A stretch of 64,000 nt of DNA from Bacteroidota bacterium (lineage in GTDB: Bacteria > Bacteroidota > Bacteroidia > AKYH767-A > OLB10). Below are positions 62,581-64,000 of the stretch, piece by piece. The notes below the pieces were generated by a model. It was not told the DNA's origin, ran no database searches, and worked only from the letters and a program-made list of their open reading frames with translations. The DNA is taken from the NCBI GenBank assembly GCA_016713925.1, contig JADJOH010000002.1, positions 1,240,001-1,304,000 of the forward strand, written 5' to 3'. A program made the position numbers and the translations under genes. Position 1 is the first letter of the stretch. Every line of letters starts with the position of its first letter.

Positions 62581-64000
62581 TTAGAGGCGAACGAGTTTAA
62601 TGGTACGGCTACCGGATTCTGTCACCAGACGAAGGAGATAAACACCTTGAGGGGATTGACGCAAATCGATCAATCCACGGAAATTATTGCCGGCATTCAC
62701 CACCTGATTTATCAACACACGACCTTCGATATCAGTCAGCATATAGGAAACATTTCTCGCTTCCACACCGCGTAATTCAAGGTTAAAGAGTCCTGCAGAA
62801 GGATTCGGATATACGGCAACATTTCCCAGTTTATCGGGTTGTTCCAAGCCTACTACCGCATCAATATTTACATTGTCGAGGTAGAGGTTATTTCCATAGC
62901 GATTAATATTCACAAATTTCACCAGTACAGAAGATCCGATCCAGTTACTCATGTCAACAGTATCCTTTCTCCAGTCGGTTGCATTCGCGGGAGAAAATTC
63001 TGCCGTACTTGCTCCTATAGTAGCCAGGTCAAGTCCCCCCTTCAGATAACCGGATGGTGACCAGGTAGCTCCGCAATCTGTGGAGATATCCACACGCAAA
63101 GTGTCTGAGTAGGCAGCACTATATTGAGCATAGGCCACATCAAAAGTCATCACCGCAGTAGTAGCGTTCGCAAGCGATACTTCAAATGTGGTAAGTCCGT
63201 CTTCAGCGCCTACATTATTATAATCGAAATTATCAACAAAGGGGCATGAAGTAGGATTGCCATCCGCACCTGTTACACCCACTGCTTCTGCCCATGTAAT
63301 TGCTCCACCGGCATCGTCAATACTCCAGGCAACAGGAGGGAAAACCCCGCTTTGGAAATCTTCGATCACCGGAGCTGATGCACTTTGAAGTATGCTGATG
63401 AACGCAGTTTGATTCACGGTACCTCCACCAAAACCATTGGTAGCAGTTAACTCTACATCATACGTTCCTATAGCATTGAAAACAACCTGAGGGTTTTGAG
63501 AGGATGCTGTTGTTCCATTCACGAAAGATACAGATGCCGGAGTAAATGTCCAGAGCCAGCTGCTTGGAGCATTCAGACTCTGATCAGTAAATGTAAATAC
63601 CTTTCCTGCACATCCGGTTGTAGCATTTACCGCGAAAGCAGGAATTGGAGGTGCAGAAGATTCTATAATATTGATATCATCGAGGGCAATATCTGATTCA
63701 AAATTGCCACCGGTCTCTGCGCGGAAACGAACATTGATGATATCGCCTGCCCAGGGTTGTAAATTCACCACGGCTTGCTCCCAGAGATTTCCCTGGCTTC
63801 CAATTAGAGCAGGAATAGCATCATTCAGCCAGCCACCTTGTGTAAAAATATCAATGTGTAATTCACCTATATCACCACCAAACATATGATACCAGAAGGT
63901 CATTTGCGGAGTAGTAGCGTTGGTAAGATCAATACATGGAGATATCAGATTAGAACTTTTGTTATAACATCCGGAAGCTTCGAGGTAAACATAATTTCCT
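62581..64000 (-). CDS. T9SS cargo protein with MAM- and PKD-like domains (partial)
   Basis: The frame stays open to the right edge, so the N-terminus is missing (473 codons plus one base are in view). A MAM-like segment (GNYVYLEASG, MTFWYHMFGGDIGELHIDI) is followed by a PKD domain (PSSWLWTFTPASVSFVNG), a second MAM/jelly-roll-like segment (DNFDYNNVGAEDG, DTLRVDISTDCGATW) and a T9SS type A tail (VYPNPSAGLFNLELRG ... GVYLLRLVTE). An internal ATG at 63903 is not a likely start. Surface or secreted; any enzyme domain would lie beyond the window. Confidence 0.85.
   Translation of the reverse strand, partial: GNYVYLEASGCYNKSSNLISPCIDLTNATTPQMTFWYHMFGGDIGELHIDIFTQGGWLNDAIPALIGSQGNLWEQAVVNLQPWAGDIINVRFRAETGGNFESDIALDDINIIESSAPPIPAFAVNATTGCAGKVFTFTDQSLNAPSSWLWTFTPASVSFVNGTTASSQNPQVVFNAIGTYDVELTATNGFGGGTVNQTAFISILQSASAPVIEDFQSGVFPPVAWSIDDAGGAITWAEAVGVTGADGNPTSCPFVDNFDYNNVGAEDGLTTFEVSLANATTAVMTFDVAYAQYSAAYSDTLRVDISTDCGATWSPSGYLKGGLDLATIGASTAEFSPANATDWRKDTVDMSNWIGSSVLVKFVNINRYGNNLYLDNVNIDAVVGLEQPDKLGNVAVYPNPSAGLFNLELRGVEARNVSYMLTDIEGRVLINQVVNAGNNFRGLIDLRQSPQGVYLLRLVTESGSRTIKLVRL

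Overview
The window looks like a chromosomal segment of an uncultured or little-studied member of the Bacteroidota. The evidence is nine secreted proteins with type IX secretion (T9SS, Por) C-terminal sorting domains (one only partly in the window), SprB-like and PKD-like repeats, a two-component 'propeller' sensor, promoters with the Bacteroidota -7 box TAnnTTTG, moderately AT-rich DNA, and intergenic palindromes and tandem repeats of the kind seen in draft Bacteroidota genomes. I see no CRISPR array, prophage, transposase, plasmid gene or rRNA. There is one tRNA (Arg, CCT).

Layout. 1-2.6 kb: the sensory half of a propeller histidine kinase, cut by the left edge. 2.8-24 kb: a surface and secretome region with two S74-chaperone fibre proteins, a secreted esterase, two SBBP beta-propeller paralogues and a 1440-residue LRR/PKD adhesin-like protein, all with T9SS tails. 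YedK/HMCES and a glutamate-cysteine ligase-like/CBS fusion sit among them. An unannotated stretch at 5.7-6.25 kb appears to carry its own minus-strand transcript: a 56-residue membrane peptide, three hairpins with identical loops and covarying stems, and a terminator. 24-29.7 kb: housekeeping genes (rluB-like, yraN, ldcA) separated by dense repeats. 29.7-38.8 kb: metG (two single-base frameshifts), a secreted endonuclease I, a small ECF-sigma cluster, a rhodanese-thioredoxin lipoprotein and a secreted purple-acid-phosphatase-like enzyme (one frameshift).

38.9-43.5 kb is an arsenic cluster: arsR, arsM, acr3, arsC and an MFS transporter. arsR and arsM each have the same 16-bp inverted repeat about 16 nt before the start codon, probably ArsR operators. 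43.7-46.4 kb holds the tRNA-Arg, a broken copy of its 3' end, an SDR, a cyclase-family hydrolase and a thioredoxin-motif lipoprotein. 46.5-53.5 kb is a TetR-controlled efflux operon (TetR, TolC-like, HlyD-like, two ABC ATPases, two ABC-2 permeases) with two identical TetR-type operators. 53.5-64 kb carries three tandem small membrane paralogues, xseAB, a META lipoprotein, DUF937-like and CrtZ-like genes, an EamA transporter, a LolC/E-like permease, a methyltransferase, rbfA and the 3' part of another T9SS cargo gene.

Two cross-cutting features stand out. In several genes the -7 box lies only 4-8 nt before the start codon, predicting leaderless mRNAs. All three broken reading frames are single-base length changes in short homopolymers of otherwise intact genes, so sequence error is as likely as real decay.
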